DNA from: Candidatus Omnitrophica bacterium UBA1443
GTDB taxonomy: Bacteria > Omnitrophota > Omnitrophia > Omnitrophales > Aquincolibacteriaceae
Direction: 5' to 3'
DNA length: 17,656 bases
NCBI GenBank assembly: GCA_002329545.1
Contig: DCTJ01000085.1
Span: forward strand, 19,598-37,253
Shown here: positions 8,260 through 16,571 of the stretch, in pieces
Position numbering within the stretch: the stretch's first letter is position 1
Layout of the letters: every line of letters starts with the position of its first letter
Position numbers and translations under genes: made by a program
The notes under the pieces: model-generated
What the model was told of the DNA's origin: nothing
The model's input: the letters and a program-made list of their open reading frames with translations, nothing else
The model's database searches: none

Positions 8260-9237
8260 TTAATTCATACAACAGCACTTTTTAAATTCCTTGCCGCTTC
8301 CGCAAGGACAAAGCATGTTACGGCCAACTTTTGAAATGGTTTTTATGCCGGCCTGATCCTTGAGCCACTCGATCGCGCCCGGGACCTTGAGCCACGCTCC
8401 ACGACTTCTTGAGGCATAGCAAAACCCTTCGTCTTCGCCGCCCACCATTATACTGTCCGGCAATTCATTCGGAACAGGCTTCTTCCCGACAAGATATTCC
8501 GGCGCGAAGGCATTGGACCTGAAAGCAATTTGCAATGCCGCATTTGATTTTTTGGATATCCCGTTTCGCACGAAGGCCAATAGCGCCCTGGTATAAAGCC
8601 ACTCCGCCGCGCTACTGTTGTACCCGCTGCGTGTCATGAATTTTTCGAGATCATCCCATCGTTGGAGATCTGCAAGATAACCGATCAAAATATAGCGGAT
8701 ACCCTGATTGTCGTTTTTATTCAACTTGAGCATGCCCCGAGCATGCTTAATGGCCTCGTCATGTTCGCCAAGCTCCCATAGACACTCCATCAGTCCAGCG
8801 CGGGACCGCATATAAGGTCTCGTTTGAAGGCGCCCCCAGAAGCAAGGATTCTTTTCCTTGAAGATTGCCTCACCCAAAGCTCTCCGCCCGGCCTCAACCC
8901 CTTTTTGGTAGAAATCTCTGGCTTCTTCAAGCGAGCCGGCTTCGTCCTCGGCCAGAAGATTGTAGGCATCTGCACAATCCGGCGAAATCGAAAGCGCTTC
9001 TTTCGCGAGCTTAATCCGTTCCCTGCGGCTGTCTACTCCCCATGCCTCATATATGATGTCCTGCGCAAACTCAACCGCACTTCTGGCAGGAGCATCCGGA
9101 ATCTTTTTGCCCTTTACCATGCCGTCCAGATATTTTTGAAGATCGGCCTTGGTCTTGAAATCCTGTTCCTCCAGCAATCGTCCCAAGTCCGAACTCATCT
9201 TCTCCATCGCTCGTCTGTCAGGTATTTTTTCTTTCAT
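8260..9237 (-). CDS. TPR-like protein with C-terminal SEC-C metal-binding motif
   Basis: The 325-residue protein is mostly helical with TPR-like units (RIKLAKEALSISPDCADAYNLLAED; YMRSRAGLMECLWELGEHDEAIKHA; NDNQGIRYILIGYLADLQRWDDLEKF). It ends in a SEC-C zinc motif, CPCGSGKEFKKCC, with Cys310, Cys312, Cys321 and Cys322, as at the C-terminus of SecA. SEC-C tails bind one zinc and often mediate contact with proteins or ribosomes. The middle region resembles what is called an ST7-like repeat protein in bacteria; that is from memory. There is no signal peptide, so it should be cytosolic. GAGGAG lies 3 nt before ATG 9237. It sits downstream of hsdR on the same strand, but 225 nt away, so it may be expressed separately. 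It could be a general protein or a passenger of the defence island. Confidence 0.85.
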   Translation of the reverse strand: MKEKIPDRRAMEKMSSDLGRLLEEQDFKTKADLQKYLDGMVKGKKIPDAPARSAVEFAQDIIYEAWGVDSRRERIKLAKEALSISPDCADAYNLLAEDEAGSLEEARDFYQKGVEAGRRALGEAIFKEKNPCFWGRLQTRPYMRSRAGLMECLWELGEHDEAIKHARGMLKLNKNDNQGIRYILIGYLADLQRWDDLEKFMTRSGYNSSAAEWLYTRALLAFVRNGISKKSNAALQIAFRSNAFAPEYLVGKKPVPNELPDSIMVGGEDEGFCYASRSRGAWLKVPGAIEWLKDQAGIKTISKVGRNMLCPCGSGKEFKKCCCMN

Positions 9238-9322
9238 AAGCTCCTCACGAAATTTTGTCCATCCGGTTAATAATCAAGCCATCCTTAATGGCTACCACGA
9301 TTTCGGGCCAATAAGGTTTGCG

Positions 9323-9337
9323 TTTGAACTGTTCAAA
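9323..9337. promoter_or_regulatory. Perfect palindrome, possible operator of the SEC-C gene
   Basis: TTTGAAC-T-GTTCAAA is a 7-bp inverted repeat around a single base, 86 nt upstream of the SEC-C ATG. The arms are too close together for a LexA box of the GAAC-N4-GTTC type. It might bind a dimeric repressor, but no regulator is encoded next to it. Confidence 0.35.
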
Positions 9338-9411
9338 ATTACCAAATAGTTACCCCGCCTTCAACTCACTATTTTTTGAACGGGCAAGCATCCCTTACAA
9401 GTTGCCGGCCG

Positions 9412-9448
9412 GAAAACCCGCAAACCGCCACCAAAACACGGCTTTGGC
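9412..9448 (-). repeat. 37-bp non-coding repeat, copy B (downstream of hsdR)
   Basis: This is the partner of the copy at 8216-8253. It begins 14 nt after the hsdR stop on the minus strand. It is enclosed by inverted arms, CAAG-TTGCC at 9398-9406 and GGCAA-CCG-CTTG at 9446-9457, which could form a stem with a 3-nt bulge. Confidence 0.7.
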
Positions 9449-9462
9449 AACCGCTTGACCGA

Positions 9463-12400
9463 TTAAGCGATAACCTCCACAAACTCCGCGACAACGCGGA
9501 AATCTTCGCCGTCAACATCCTCAAGAACAATGTCATGAAAGTCCTTATTATCAGGCGAAAGGACGATACGCTTATGCCGCCATTCGTCCGGGCTCGAATG
9601 TTCTTTTTCGCTATGGTAGCGCTTGATAGTGAAACTTTGCTGCGTTTCAGGATCTGTAACTTTACGGGATTCCACCAACACGACCTGTCCATTTCGCGAA
9701 CCGCCCCGTTCAAACCGGAACAAGCAAAAACTACCGTCCGGAATGGTCGGCTCCATGGATCGTCCCACCACTTGAGCGATAAACATGTCCTTGTTCAACC
9801 GCTTGTCGCTAACCTTCTTCCAGCCCAGCATTTCAACCTGCTCTTCCTTGCCGAAAGCAGTAGCGACTGCGTGAAGAGAATACACCGGCAGATACTCAAT
9901 GAATTTTTCAGACTCGTTCATTTGTTCATCGGGAATAATATCGCTGAGAAATAAAACCTTGTTATCCCCGGAAGCGGACGGCTTTTCAGCCCAATCCTTG
10001 CATAAAAGCGTTGCCTGCTCCAAAACCGTCTGCGTGGCACGTTCTTGCTTATCCGGTGGATACCCGTGCTTGCGGAGAATTCTTTTTACGTCACGCCTGA
10101 TCTTCGCCTGCACCGTTTCCTTGATCGTCCAATCGATCGTGACATCATTTCGGATCATCCTCACCAATTCCCGAGCAATTGTCCGAAGCGCCTCATCACC
10201 GAGTAATTTCACAGCACTGTCATTCACTTCCAACGCATCATAAAATGCAACTTCGTCCTCATTAAGACCCAAATCTTCGCCCCGCCTGGATGCTTCGCGC
10301 ATTTTCCTTGCCAGCTCAAACAATTCTTCAACAATTTTGGCCGTTTCAATGGCTTTGTTCTGATATTTCTTGATCGCATTTTCGAGCATCTCGGCAAATG
10401 AGCGCCCCTGAATCAAATTACGTTTTGACCGGGATTTGATCTCATCACTCAATAATTTCTTTAACAATTCAAACGCAAGATTCTTATACGGCATACCTTT
10501 GACTTCCGCCAAAAACTCATCCGACAGAATCGAAATATCCGGCTTCTTAAGTCCCGCGGATTCAAAGATATCAATTACCCTATCCGAGGTAATGGCCTGG
10601 GAAATAATCTGCTTGATTGCAGAATCAATCTCATCCTGAGTCTTGCCACCGCCAGTTTCAAATTTGGAGAGTCTGCTCCGAACTGCCTGAAAAAATCCTA
10701 CATCATCACGAATCCGCAAAGCCTCAGCATGCGGAACCGAAAGCGCAAACGCCTGCGAAAGCTGGGTCGCATAAGCAAGGAACCTGTCCTTGCCGTTCTT
10801 TTGGGAAAGAATATGCTCCTGCGCCTGGGCGATAATTGTCATTTTTTCGGATACCGAAGCCGTAAAAAATTTCCGGTAATCAAAACCATGAAGCATCCCG
10901 CAAACCACTTCATGTTTTTCAAGCATCAGGGAAACCGCTTCTTCCTGCTCAAAGGCCGGTTTGCCTTTGCCACCGCTCCCGGTGTAAACAGAAAGCGCCT
11001 GCTTTAAATCATCCGCAATACCCAGATAATCCACAATCAGCCCGCCGGGTTTATCCTTAAATACGCGGTTAACTCTGGCAATAGCCTGCATAAGACCGTG
11101 CCCACGCATGGGTTTATCAATGTACATTGTGTGGAGTGACGGCGCATCGAACCCGGTAAGCCACATATCGCGAACAATCACGACTTTGAGCGGATCGCCT
11201 GGATCTTTCATGCGGTCGCTAATATCCCGGCGGCGCGACTTGTTACGGATATGCTCCTGCCAATCTACCGGATCTGTCGCAGAACCGGTCATAATGACTT
11301 TCAACACGCCCCTGTCGTCAGCTTTTTGATACCATTCCGGCTTCAATTTCACAATTTCATTATGCAAATCAACCGCAATTCTCCGGCTCATGCAGACAAT
11401 CATGGCCTTGCCGTCAAGTATGGTAAGGCGCCTTTCAAAGTGATCCACAATATCCCGGGCAATCTGCTTCACGCGCTTTTCGCTACCCACAATCGCTTCA
11501 AGCCGAGCCCATTTGGATTTGAGCTTTTCCTTTTTGCTGATTTCTTCGCCTTCGGTTGCTTCTTCAAAATCAGGGTCAATTCTGGGGCGCTCTTCTTCCT
11601 TAAGCTCCAGCATGGCCAAACGGCTTTCATAGTAAATCCGGACAGTCGCGCCGTCGTTAATCGATTGCTCGATATCGTAAATATCAATGTAGTCGCCAAA
11701 TACCGCGCGGGTGTTTTTATCTTTTAATTCAACCGGTGTTCCGGTAAATCCGATAAACGAAGCATTGGGCAAAGCGTCGCGCATATGCCGGGCAAACCCG
11801 TCGATAAAATCATACTGACTGCGATGCGCTTCATCAGCAATCACGATGATATTCCGCCGATCCGACAGGCACGGATACGAATCGCCCTTTTCTTCCGGTA
11901 AAAACTTTTGAATGGTGGTAAACACCACGCCGCCGGACGCCACCTGCAGACATTCCCGCAATCTAGCCCGGGAAGCCGCCTGCACCGGAGTCTGCCGGAC
12001 AAGTTCATTACACCGGGAAAATGTTCCGAACAGCTGATCGTCCAGATCGTTTCTATCCGTCAACACCACAATCGTGGGATTATCCATAGAAAGAACAAGC
12101 TTCCCGGCGTAAAAAACCATGCTCAGACTTTTCCCGGAACCCTGCGTGTGCCAGACCACTCCGCACCGCTTGTCCCCCCGCGCGTCAGCGGCTTTAAGCG
12201 TTTCGGCTACGGCTTTATTGACCGCGTAGTATTGGTGATAAGCCGCAATCTTCTTGGATATTTTAATCGTTCCGCTTTTGAAATCTTTCTCCTGCTCAAA
12301 CACCACAAAATGACGTACCAGATCGAGCAAGACTTCCTTGTTAAACATTCCCTTGAGAAGCACTTCAATCTGCGGCGTGACCGACGGCGCTTTGGTTTTT

Positions 12401-13065
12401 CCATCCGATGTTTTCCATGGCTGGAATCGTTCCCACTCCGAAGTAATCGTCCCTGCTTTCGCGTCAAAACCGTCACTCACGACAAGAATTTCATTAAAGT
12501 TGAAAAGGGATGGGATTTGCAGTTTGTAAGTCTGGAACTGCTTGAACGCGGAATGAGCGGTCGCGTTTTCATCCGACGGATTTTTAAGCTCAATCACTGC
12601 CAGCGGCAATCCATTAACGAACAAAACGATGTCCGGTCGCCGATTGTGGTTGTTCTCGATAACCGTGAACTGATTCACGGCAAGAAATTTATTCTCTGAG
12701 ATATCCTTAAAATCAAAAAGCCAGACCTTGTCCGAAACAACCCGGTCGCCACGCCGGTATTCAACATCCACACCGTTAGCAAGCATCTTGTGAAATCGGC
12801 GATTATTGACGACCAGAGCAGGGCTTTCAGAACGGAGAAGTTGCTTAATGGCTTCCTCTTTTGCTTCGGCAGGAATCTCGGGATTCAAGCGATCAATTGC
12901 ATCGCGCAGTCGGTCGATCAAAACAACATCTGAATAACTCTTCCTCTCGGGTGACGGACCGTCCGGCGCGATATCGGGTCCGTGCAAAATATCATATTTC
13001 AGATCCTTCTTCAGAATCTCGAGTGCCAATTCTTCGATTTCTGATTCAACGATGCTATGCGGCAT
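9463..13065 (-). CDS. hsdR: Type I restriction subunit HsdR with C-terminal S24 (LexA/UmuD-like) peptidase domain
   Basis: This 1200-residue protein is the DNA-translocating and cleaving subunit of a type I restriction enzyme. The N-terminal PDDEXK nuclease has Asp145 (RRPDIV), Glu159 and Lys161 (AVIELKNP). The two RecA-like motor domains show Walker A HTQGSGKS (306-313), DEAH (411-414), GFTGTP (439-444), WLTGFDAP (635-642) and QAIARVNR (660-667). A helical EcoR124/HindI-type C-terminal region runs to about residue 1000. The remaining 150 residues are unusual for Hsd[20 protein letters not shown] with nucleophile-type Ser1103, then FTIKRYH with Lys1148, and VVAEFVEVI at the end. This is the S24 peptidase fold. 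The extension runs without interruption from the HsdR frame. ATG 13065 overlaps the stop of the preceding broken HEPN-like gene (TAATG). The usual Ala-Gly self-cleavage site is not obvious; AFG (1070-1072) is nearest. Confidence 0.96.
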   Translation of the reverse strand: MPHSIVESEIEELALEILKKDLKYDILHGPDIAPDGPSPERKSYSDVVLIDRLRDAIDRLNPEIPAEAKEEAIKQLLRSESPALVVNNRRFHKMLANGVDVEYRRGDRVVSDKVWLFDFKDISENKFLAVNQFTVIENNHNRRPDIVLFVNGLPLAVIELKNPSDENATAHSAFKQFQTYKLQIPSLFNFNEILVVSDGFDAKAGTITSEWERFQPWKTSDGKTKAPSVTPQIEVLLKGMFNKEVLLDLVRHFVVFEQEKDFKSGTIKISKKIAAYHQYYAVNKAVAETLKAADARGDKRCGVVWHTQGSGKSLSMVFYAGKLVLSMDNPTIVVLTDRNDLDDQLFGTFSRCNELVRQTPVQAASRARLRECLQVASGGVVFTTIQKFLPEEKGDSYPCLSDRRNIIVIADEAHRSQYDFIDGFARHMRDALPNASFIGFTGTPVELKDKNTRAVFGDYIDIYDIEQSINDGATVRIYYESRLAMLELKEEERPRIDPDFEEATEGEEISKKEKLKSKWARLEAIVGSEKRVKQIARDIVDHFERRLTILDGKAMIVCMSRRIAVDLHNEIVKLKPEWYQKADDRGVLKVIMTGSATDPVDWQEHIRNKSRRRDISDRMKDPGDPLKVVIVRDMWLTGFDAPSLHTMYIDKPMRGHGLMQAIARVNRVFKDKPGGLIVDYLGIADDLKQALSVYTGSGGKGKPAFEQEEAVSLMLEKHEVVCGMLHGFDYRKFFTASVSEKMTIIAQAQEHILSQKNGKDRFLAYATQLSQAFALSVPHAEALRIRDDVGFFQAVRSRLSKFETGGGKTQDEIDSAIKQIISQAITSDRVIDIFESAGLKKPDISILSDEFLAEVKGMPYKNLAFELLKKLLSDEIKSRSKRNLIQGRSFAEMLENAIKKYQNKAIETAKIVEELFELARKMREASRRGEDLGLNEDEVAFYDALEVNDSAVKLLGDEALRTIARELVRMIRNDVTIDWTIKETVQAKIRRDVKRILRKHGYPPDKQERATQTVLEQATLLCKDWAEKPSASGDNKVLFLSDIIPDEQMNESEKFIEYLPVYSLHAVATAFGKEEQVEMLGWKKVSDKRLNKDMFIAQVVGRSMEPTIPDGSFCLFRFERGGSRNGQVVLVESRKVTDPETQQSFTIKRYHSEKEHSSPDEWRHKRIVLSPDNKDFHDIVLEDVDGEDFRVVAEFVEVIA

Positions 13066-13613
13066 TATTGCCTGCCCATTTCTTGAAGGTGCGCATAAAT
13101 TTTCTCGAGCGAGTCCTTAATAGTCATGTGTTGTTTGATTACTAAATCTTTGAGGCTGACGCCTCGATGAGCAAACTTGTTATTCGCATCAAATGAATTC
13201 AACTCGAAATACCATTTACGAATAGATACGCGGATAATGTAATTCGATCCCCCTGTATTTCTATTCGGATGCCCAACACTATCATTGCGAAGATCTCTGA
13301 TAATCTTCTAATTGTTATTTGATTTCGAAACAGCACCAAGTTCAAGAATTGAGCACATTTCATCCGGCGCATTCTGCTGAATAAACATAGCCTGCAAAAG
13401 GCCATACAACCTTAAGTATTTCTCAGTGTAGTTTTTGACTTCTCGCCCGCGGCAATACGCTTCGATTGCCACATCTACATCCTCAATCACATCCACTTCA
13501 TAACAAAATTTATTCCAGAGCCTATGCTTTTGGACAAAAGGAAACTTCCTCAAATCACCATTCAGCAAATCTCTTATTTTCTGCATGCTTTGATAAATTG
13601 CGTTATGTTTCAT
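13065..13613 (-). pseudogene. HEPN-like protein gene interrupted by an in-frame amber codon
   Basis: The frame starts at ATG 13613, which overlaps the preceding stop as ATGA, and would end at TAA 13067-13065, which overlaps the hsdR start as TAATG. The total is 183 codons. A TAG at 13310-13308 (codon 102) splits it. Before the stop there are helical segments (YLRLYGLLQAMFIQQNAPDE). After it, in the same frame, comes KIIRDLRNDSVGHPNRN, containing R109-N-x4-H115, the pattern of the RNase active site of HEPN domains, followed by a beta-like IIRVSIRKWYFEL and a helical tail. I remember LYGxLQAxFxQQ proteins joined to an IRxxRNDxxGHP motif, so both halves look like one family. The first half alone (101 residues) would lack the putative catalytic motif. 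One nonsense mutation, a sequencing error or stop readthrough would each explain it. Confidence 0.75.
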
Positions 13614-14134
13614 GGTGTAATTCTGATCTCTGACACGTCTGCAATGCCCTCGATATTTTCGTAAATATAGTAGTGCCCTATGATTTTGCAAACCTTGAGC
13701 GCCAATGCGCTACGGCACCAACTGTAAATCAGCTGGTCCTGCTCTAAATGCCGCTCTGGTATAGGTACAAATATCCTGCCGCCATCGCAGGCAATGAAGG
13801 TAAGCTCCTTAATGATGGCATTGCTGATTTTAAGATAAACTGGATAGCGATGGCCGTTCCGATCCGGATATACCTCGACCCATGGCTCTTGAAAACCGCC
13901 CCCGCTGTCGCCGATCTCAATTTGAAATGTGTTATCCGACTCGCATATCCATATTTCTTTGTGTCCTATAAATTCTTTGACCCAAGATGATTTTTCTACC
14001 AAATGCTCAAAATGACTGAGATTTTTCTGGTTCTTGTCTTTTTTTAATGAAAAATTAACCGAGGGCGGCCAAGACAAAGAAAAACTGTCTGGTTTTGGTA
14101 TTTTGCTTAAAATCGATTCAAAAATTTTCTTCAT
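13610..14134 (-). CDS. Unknown 174-residue protein between hsdS and the HEPN-like gene
   Basis: I do not recognise this protein. It begins with an amphipathic, basic stretch (MKKIFESILSKIPKP) without a signal peptide, followed by a Ser-rich segment. The second half is beta-rich: KEIWICESDNTFQIEIGDSGGG, WVEVYPDRNGHRYPVYLKI, IKELTFIACDGGRIFVPIPER. It then has an alpha segment (LIYSWCRSALALKVCKII) and a short C-terminal strand. No catalytic motif stands out. ATG 14134 overlaps the hsdS stop (ATGA), and its own TGA overlaps the HEPN-like start (ATGA). The coupling implies that the product was made in step with HsdS and the HEPN-like protein. Base composition is AT-richer than hsdR. A partner, inhibitor or sensor of the HEPN-like protein is a possible but unproven role. 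Confidence 0.8.
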   Translation of the reverse strand: MKKIFESILSKIPKPDSFSLSWPPSVNFSLKKDKNQKNLSHFEHLVEKSSWVKEFIGHKEIWICESDNTFQIEIGDSGGGFQEPWVEVYPDRNGHRYPVYLKISNAIIKELTFIACDGGRIFVPIPERHLEQDQLIYSWCRSALALKVCKIIGHYYIYENIEGIADVSEIRITP

Positions 14135-15303
14135 CCATCAACCCGAACTTTCCCGCTCATCAGCTTTGGTAAAAGAGAGTCACGAATTTCCTTTAATCGA
14201 ATGGTTTCGACCAACAATTCACCGACGCGATTAAACATGAATGCGGTCAATTGATCGAATCGCTCCATTAGATTTTGACTTGGCTTAGCAATTTCATAGC
14301 TCTCAAGCATGACGCGCTGAACGCGTTGTCTTCCTGAGGATCCGACCATACTCTTTATGGCAAATGAACGAAATTCATCATCACGGGCAAGACAATATAC
14401 GAACTGCGGACTAATTCCTTTTTTTGCTCGCATAACAATGAACTCCGTAGATCCAAAGCCAACTGTCTTTTGATCACAAAGAAAATTTACAAAAGCCGTC
14501 TTCCCATTCTCCAAACAGGGAGTAATTCTAGCCAACAAGGTATCTCCGTTCTGAAATTTAGAGCCGCCTGCAAATTCTTTCAAAATAAAATTATCTACCG
14601 TCATATTTTCAGTAGAGAGCCCCGCCATATCTACGTATATGGTTTCTTGTCCTTTTTTTAGCGATAATGATGGGTCGAAATCAATTATGTCTTTTAGCTG
14701 AACCGTTTCTGAAAAATCACTCTCTTCCACAAACCACTTTTTGAACACCGCCTGCGCGATGGATTCGAGGGTTTTGTTCATTTGATGATTCAACTCGATC
14801 TTTTCGTCCAAGTCACCAAGGATTTTGGCAATCTTTTTTTGGGTGGGCAGAGGAGGGACATCTACATCAATACAATCAAATGTCTGCCGGGTAATAGTAT
14901 CGAAAACCGCGCCGTGCGTATTCTTTTGTAAATCAGTAACACTGTTTTTTAACAAATAATAAAGAAAATCGTTCTGAACAATCTCCTGCTCTCCAACCAA
15001 ACCATAACAAGACTGATTGAAAGCCATATCACAACCAAGCTGCGCGATCTCACCGACAGTCCCTCGCGCAGATATGATCACCTGCCCTTTTTTCAGAATC
15101 TTTGTGCTACTTTCCTCCAAGCCTTTTTGGGTTATTGACTTTTCTGTTTTGTATACATGACGATTACCTCCACCAAAATCAACTACTGACAACCAAGGAA
15201 TATCTCCACCCCAGTATTCCTTGACTGTCGTCTTAGGGGTGCCACCACCAATTATTTCCATAACTTGGCTTAACTTATATCGCTTCCATCCGCTTTTGCT
15301 CAT
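14131..15303 (-). CDS. hsdS: Type I restriction-modification specificity subunit HsdS
   Basis: The 390-residue protein decides which bipartite DNA site the HsdM/HsdR complex recognises. Target recognition domain 1 spans about 1-155 (WKRYKLSQVMEIIGGGTPKT; GDIPWLSVVDF; ILKKGQVIISARGTVGEIA). A central conserved helix follows (VPPLPTQKKIAKILGDLDEKIELN to about residue 203). Domain 2 spans about 205-350 (VQLKDIIDFDPS; ITPCLENGKTAFV; GSTEFIVMRA). A second conserved helix lies at the end (ERFDQLTAFMFNRVGELLVE, then LRDSLLPKLMSG-type residues). Both halves are intact, so a bipartite site is expected; the site itself cannot be predicted. AGAAGG lies about 7 nt before ATG 15303. Sampled AT content is clearly higher than in hsdR, as is common for exchanged specificity genes. 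Confidence 0.95.
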   Translation of the reverse strand: MSKSGWKRYKLSQVMEIIGGGTPKTTVKEYWGGDIPWLSVVDFGGGNRHVYKTEKSITQKGLEESSTKILKKGQVIISARGTVGEIAQLGCDMAFNQSCYGLVGEQEIVQNDFLYYLLKNSVTDLQKNTHGAVFDTITRQTFDCIDVDVPPLPTQKKIAKILGDLDEKIELNHQMNKTLESIAQAVFKKWFVEESDFSETVQLKDIIDFDPSLSLKKGQETIYVDMAGLSTENMTVDNFILKEFAGGSKFQNGDTLLARITPCLENGKTAFVNFLCDQKTVGFGSTEFIVMRAKKGISPQFVYCLARDDEFRSFAIKSMVGSSGRQRVQRVMLESYEIAKPSQNLMERFDQLTAFMFNRVGELLVETIRLKEIRDSLLPKLMSGKVRVDG

Positions 15304-15306
15304 TTG

Positions 15307-15528
15307 TTACCTTCTGTTTCCCAAAATAACCACGGATTTGACCGCGCCTTGAACATTGGCTTCTGCATAATCATATTCGCCGTCGTAATCTGCAGCACTT
15401 GGATTTTTTATAACCGAGATTTCGCTAATAAACTTTATGCTGTCGTATCCATCTTCATAGCCCTGTACCAGCACCTGCGTGTCGGCGGGGAAGTTTTTGA
15501 GCTTTTCGATCAAATCTTTGATAATCAT
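15307..15528 (-). CDS. Small 73-residue acidic protein associated with the RM operon
   Basis: The product opens with [20 protein letters not shown], an amphipathic helix followed by a strand, then VQGYEDGYDSIKFISEI and an acidic stretch (SAADYDGEYDYAEA), and closes with a beta-like GAVKSVVILGNRR. I remember similar short proteins (x-KELIEKL-xx-P-xxAxVL-x-GYEDGYD) near restriction genes, but no established function. The ATG at 15528 overlaps the stop of the upstream DUF1016 gene (ATGA), and the stop is only 3 nt before the hsdS ATG, with AGAAGG at this gene's end serving hsdS. It is therefore well embedded in the operon. Its acidic character could fit a DNA mimic or a chaperone-like modulator; that is speculation. 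Confidence 0.8.
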   Translation of the reverse strand: MIIKDLIEKLKNFPADTQVLVQGYEDGYDSIKFISEISVIKNPSAADYDGEYDYAEANVQGAVKSVVILGNRR

Positions 15529-16571
15529 TTTTTGTTCTTCCTTGTCCGTGTTCCTGGTTCTTTCAGCAAATAACGATCCCGGCGCAATTCGCGTAGCAGT
15601 TCTTCTTCGCTGGGCAAATACAATTTGTAGCGTGACGCAAAAATCTGTTTATTGTCTTTGGAGAGCGTGTATCGAACGACAGAGTCTTTTTTATCTTCAC
15701 ACAGAATCAGGCCGACGGTCGGGTTGTCATCTGATTGTTTGGCTGACCTATCGTAATAATTGACATACATCTGCATCTGACCAATATCCTGATGAACCAG
15801 TTTGCCGATCTTTATATCAATCAACACGTAGCACTTGAGGATGGTATTATAGAAAACCAGATCAATATAAAAATGATCACCGTCCAGCGATATTCTTTTT
15901 TGCCGGGCTACAAAGGTAAAACCTTTTCCCAGCTCCAGCAGAAACTTCGAAAGGTTATTAATGAGCGCTTGTTCCAGATTGCTTTCGTATAATTTCGATT
16001 GAGGGGACAATCCGGTAAATTCCAGAACATACGGGTCTTTGATCATATCTTCGTAGCACCGGATTTCCTGACCTTTTTTGGCAAGCTTCATGAGCCCTTT
16101 TTTGTCTTTGCTTAAGGCCAACCGTTCAAAAAGAAGCGATCCTTTCTGGCGCTCAAGCTCTCGGGACGACCAGTTATTTTTAATACATTCCACTTCATAA
16201 AACAAACGGGCTTCCGGTTTTTCCACTCTCATCAAAATGCGATAGTGCGTCCAGCTTAATTCGTGACGCAGTGCGTCGCATTTTGGGTAGGTCAGGTAAA
16301 ACTGTCGAATATTTCTGAGGTTTGATTCGTCAAACCCTTTGCCAAAATCAGCCGTCAATTTTTCTGAAAGCTGTTGAAGAAGTTTCCGCGAATAACCCGC
16401 TCTGCTTTTCCCCTGCTGTTCATTTTCAACTATTTCCTGCCCGATTTGCCAGTAAGCAATGACCATCGCCGTATTTACGGCACGTGCTATTTGTCCCCGG
16501 GCTTCTTCAATGATATGACGGATCCGCTTGTACACCTCACCAATTTTTGAGTCCGTTTTACTTAATTTCAT
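15525..16571 (-). CDS. DUF1016 / YhcG-type PDDEXK nuclease family protein
   Basis: The 348-residue protein has the two domains of the YhcG/DUF1016 family. The N-terminal part (about 8-160) is helical and DNA-binding-like ([61 protein letters not shown]). The C-terminal PDDEXK nuclease fold spans about 175-330, with Asp237 (FYIDLVFYN), Asp252-x-Lys254 ([10 protein letters not shown]) and Gln265 ([11 protein letters not shown]). These are the family's expected active-site positions. Such genes are often found inside type I restriction loci; their role there is not settled. ATG 16571 is chosen over TTG 16577 because AAAGGG lies at a good distance. It overlaps the hsdM end by 14 nt, and its own stop overlaps the 73-residue gene. 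Recombination or accessory cleavage roles are possible. Confidence 0.92.
   Translation of the reverse strand: MKLSKTDSKIGEVYKRIRHIIEEARGQIARAVNTAMVIAYWQIGQEIVENEQQGKSRAGYSRKLLQQLSEKLTADFGKGFDESNLRNIRQFYLTYPKCDALRHELSWTHYRILMRVEKPEARLFYEVECIKNNWSSRELERQKGSLLFERLALSKDKKGLMKLAKKGQEIRCYEDMIKDPYVLEFTGLSPQSKLYESNLEQALINNLSKFLLELGKGFTFVARQKRISLDGDHFYIDLVFYNTILKCYVLIDIKIGKLVHQDIGQMQMYVNYYDRSAKQSDDNPTVGLILCEDKKDSVVRYTLSKDNKQIFASRYKLYLPSEEELLRELRRDRYLLKEPGTRTRKNKK

Noticed and set aside
9323..9337. Possible LexA/SOS box upstream of the SEC-C gene, which would fit with the S24 domain.
   Set aside because: The GAAC and GTTC halves are separated by one base, not four, and the E. coli-type CTGT-N8-ACAG is also absent.
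9398..9457. The structured repeats after stop codons look like integron attC sites, with gene cassettes upstream.
   Set aside because: attC needs an RYYYAAC box first and a GTTRRRY box last. Here the GTT-containing arm comes first on both strands and the R/Y pattern does not fit. No integron integrase is present; the XerD-like protein lacks anything I recognise as the integron-specific insert.
13199..13405. A 68-codon minus-strand frame (starting MAFCRLCLFSRMRRM) between the HEPN-like first half and hsdR.
   Set aside because: It is in a different frame from the conserved IRDLRNDSVGHP reading and has no recognisable features; it is a shadow of the split gene.
13308..13691. Reading the region as an intact 127-residue gene starting at 13691.
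   Set aside because: The first 26 codons lie within the 174-aa gene; ATG 13613 with its ATGA overlap is the natural start, and the frame resumes after the TAG with conserved-looking sequence, so the short version is a fragment.
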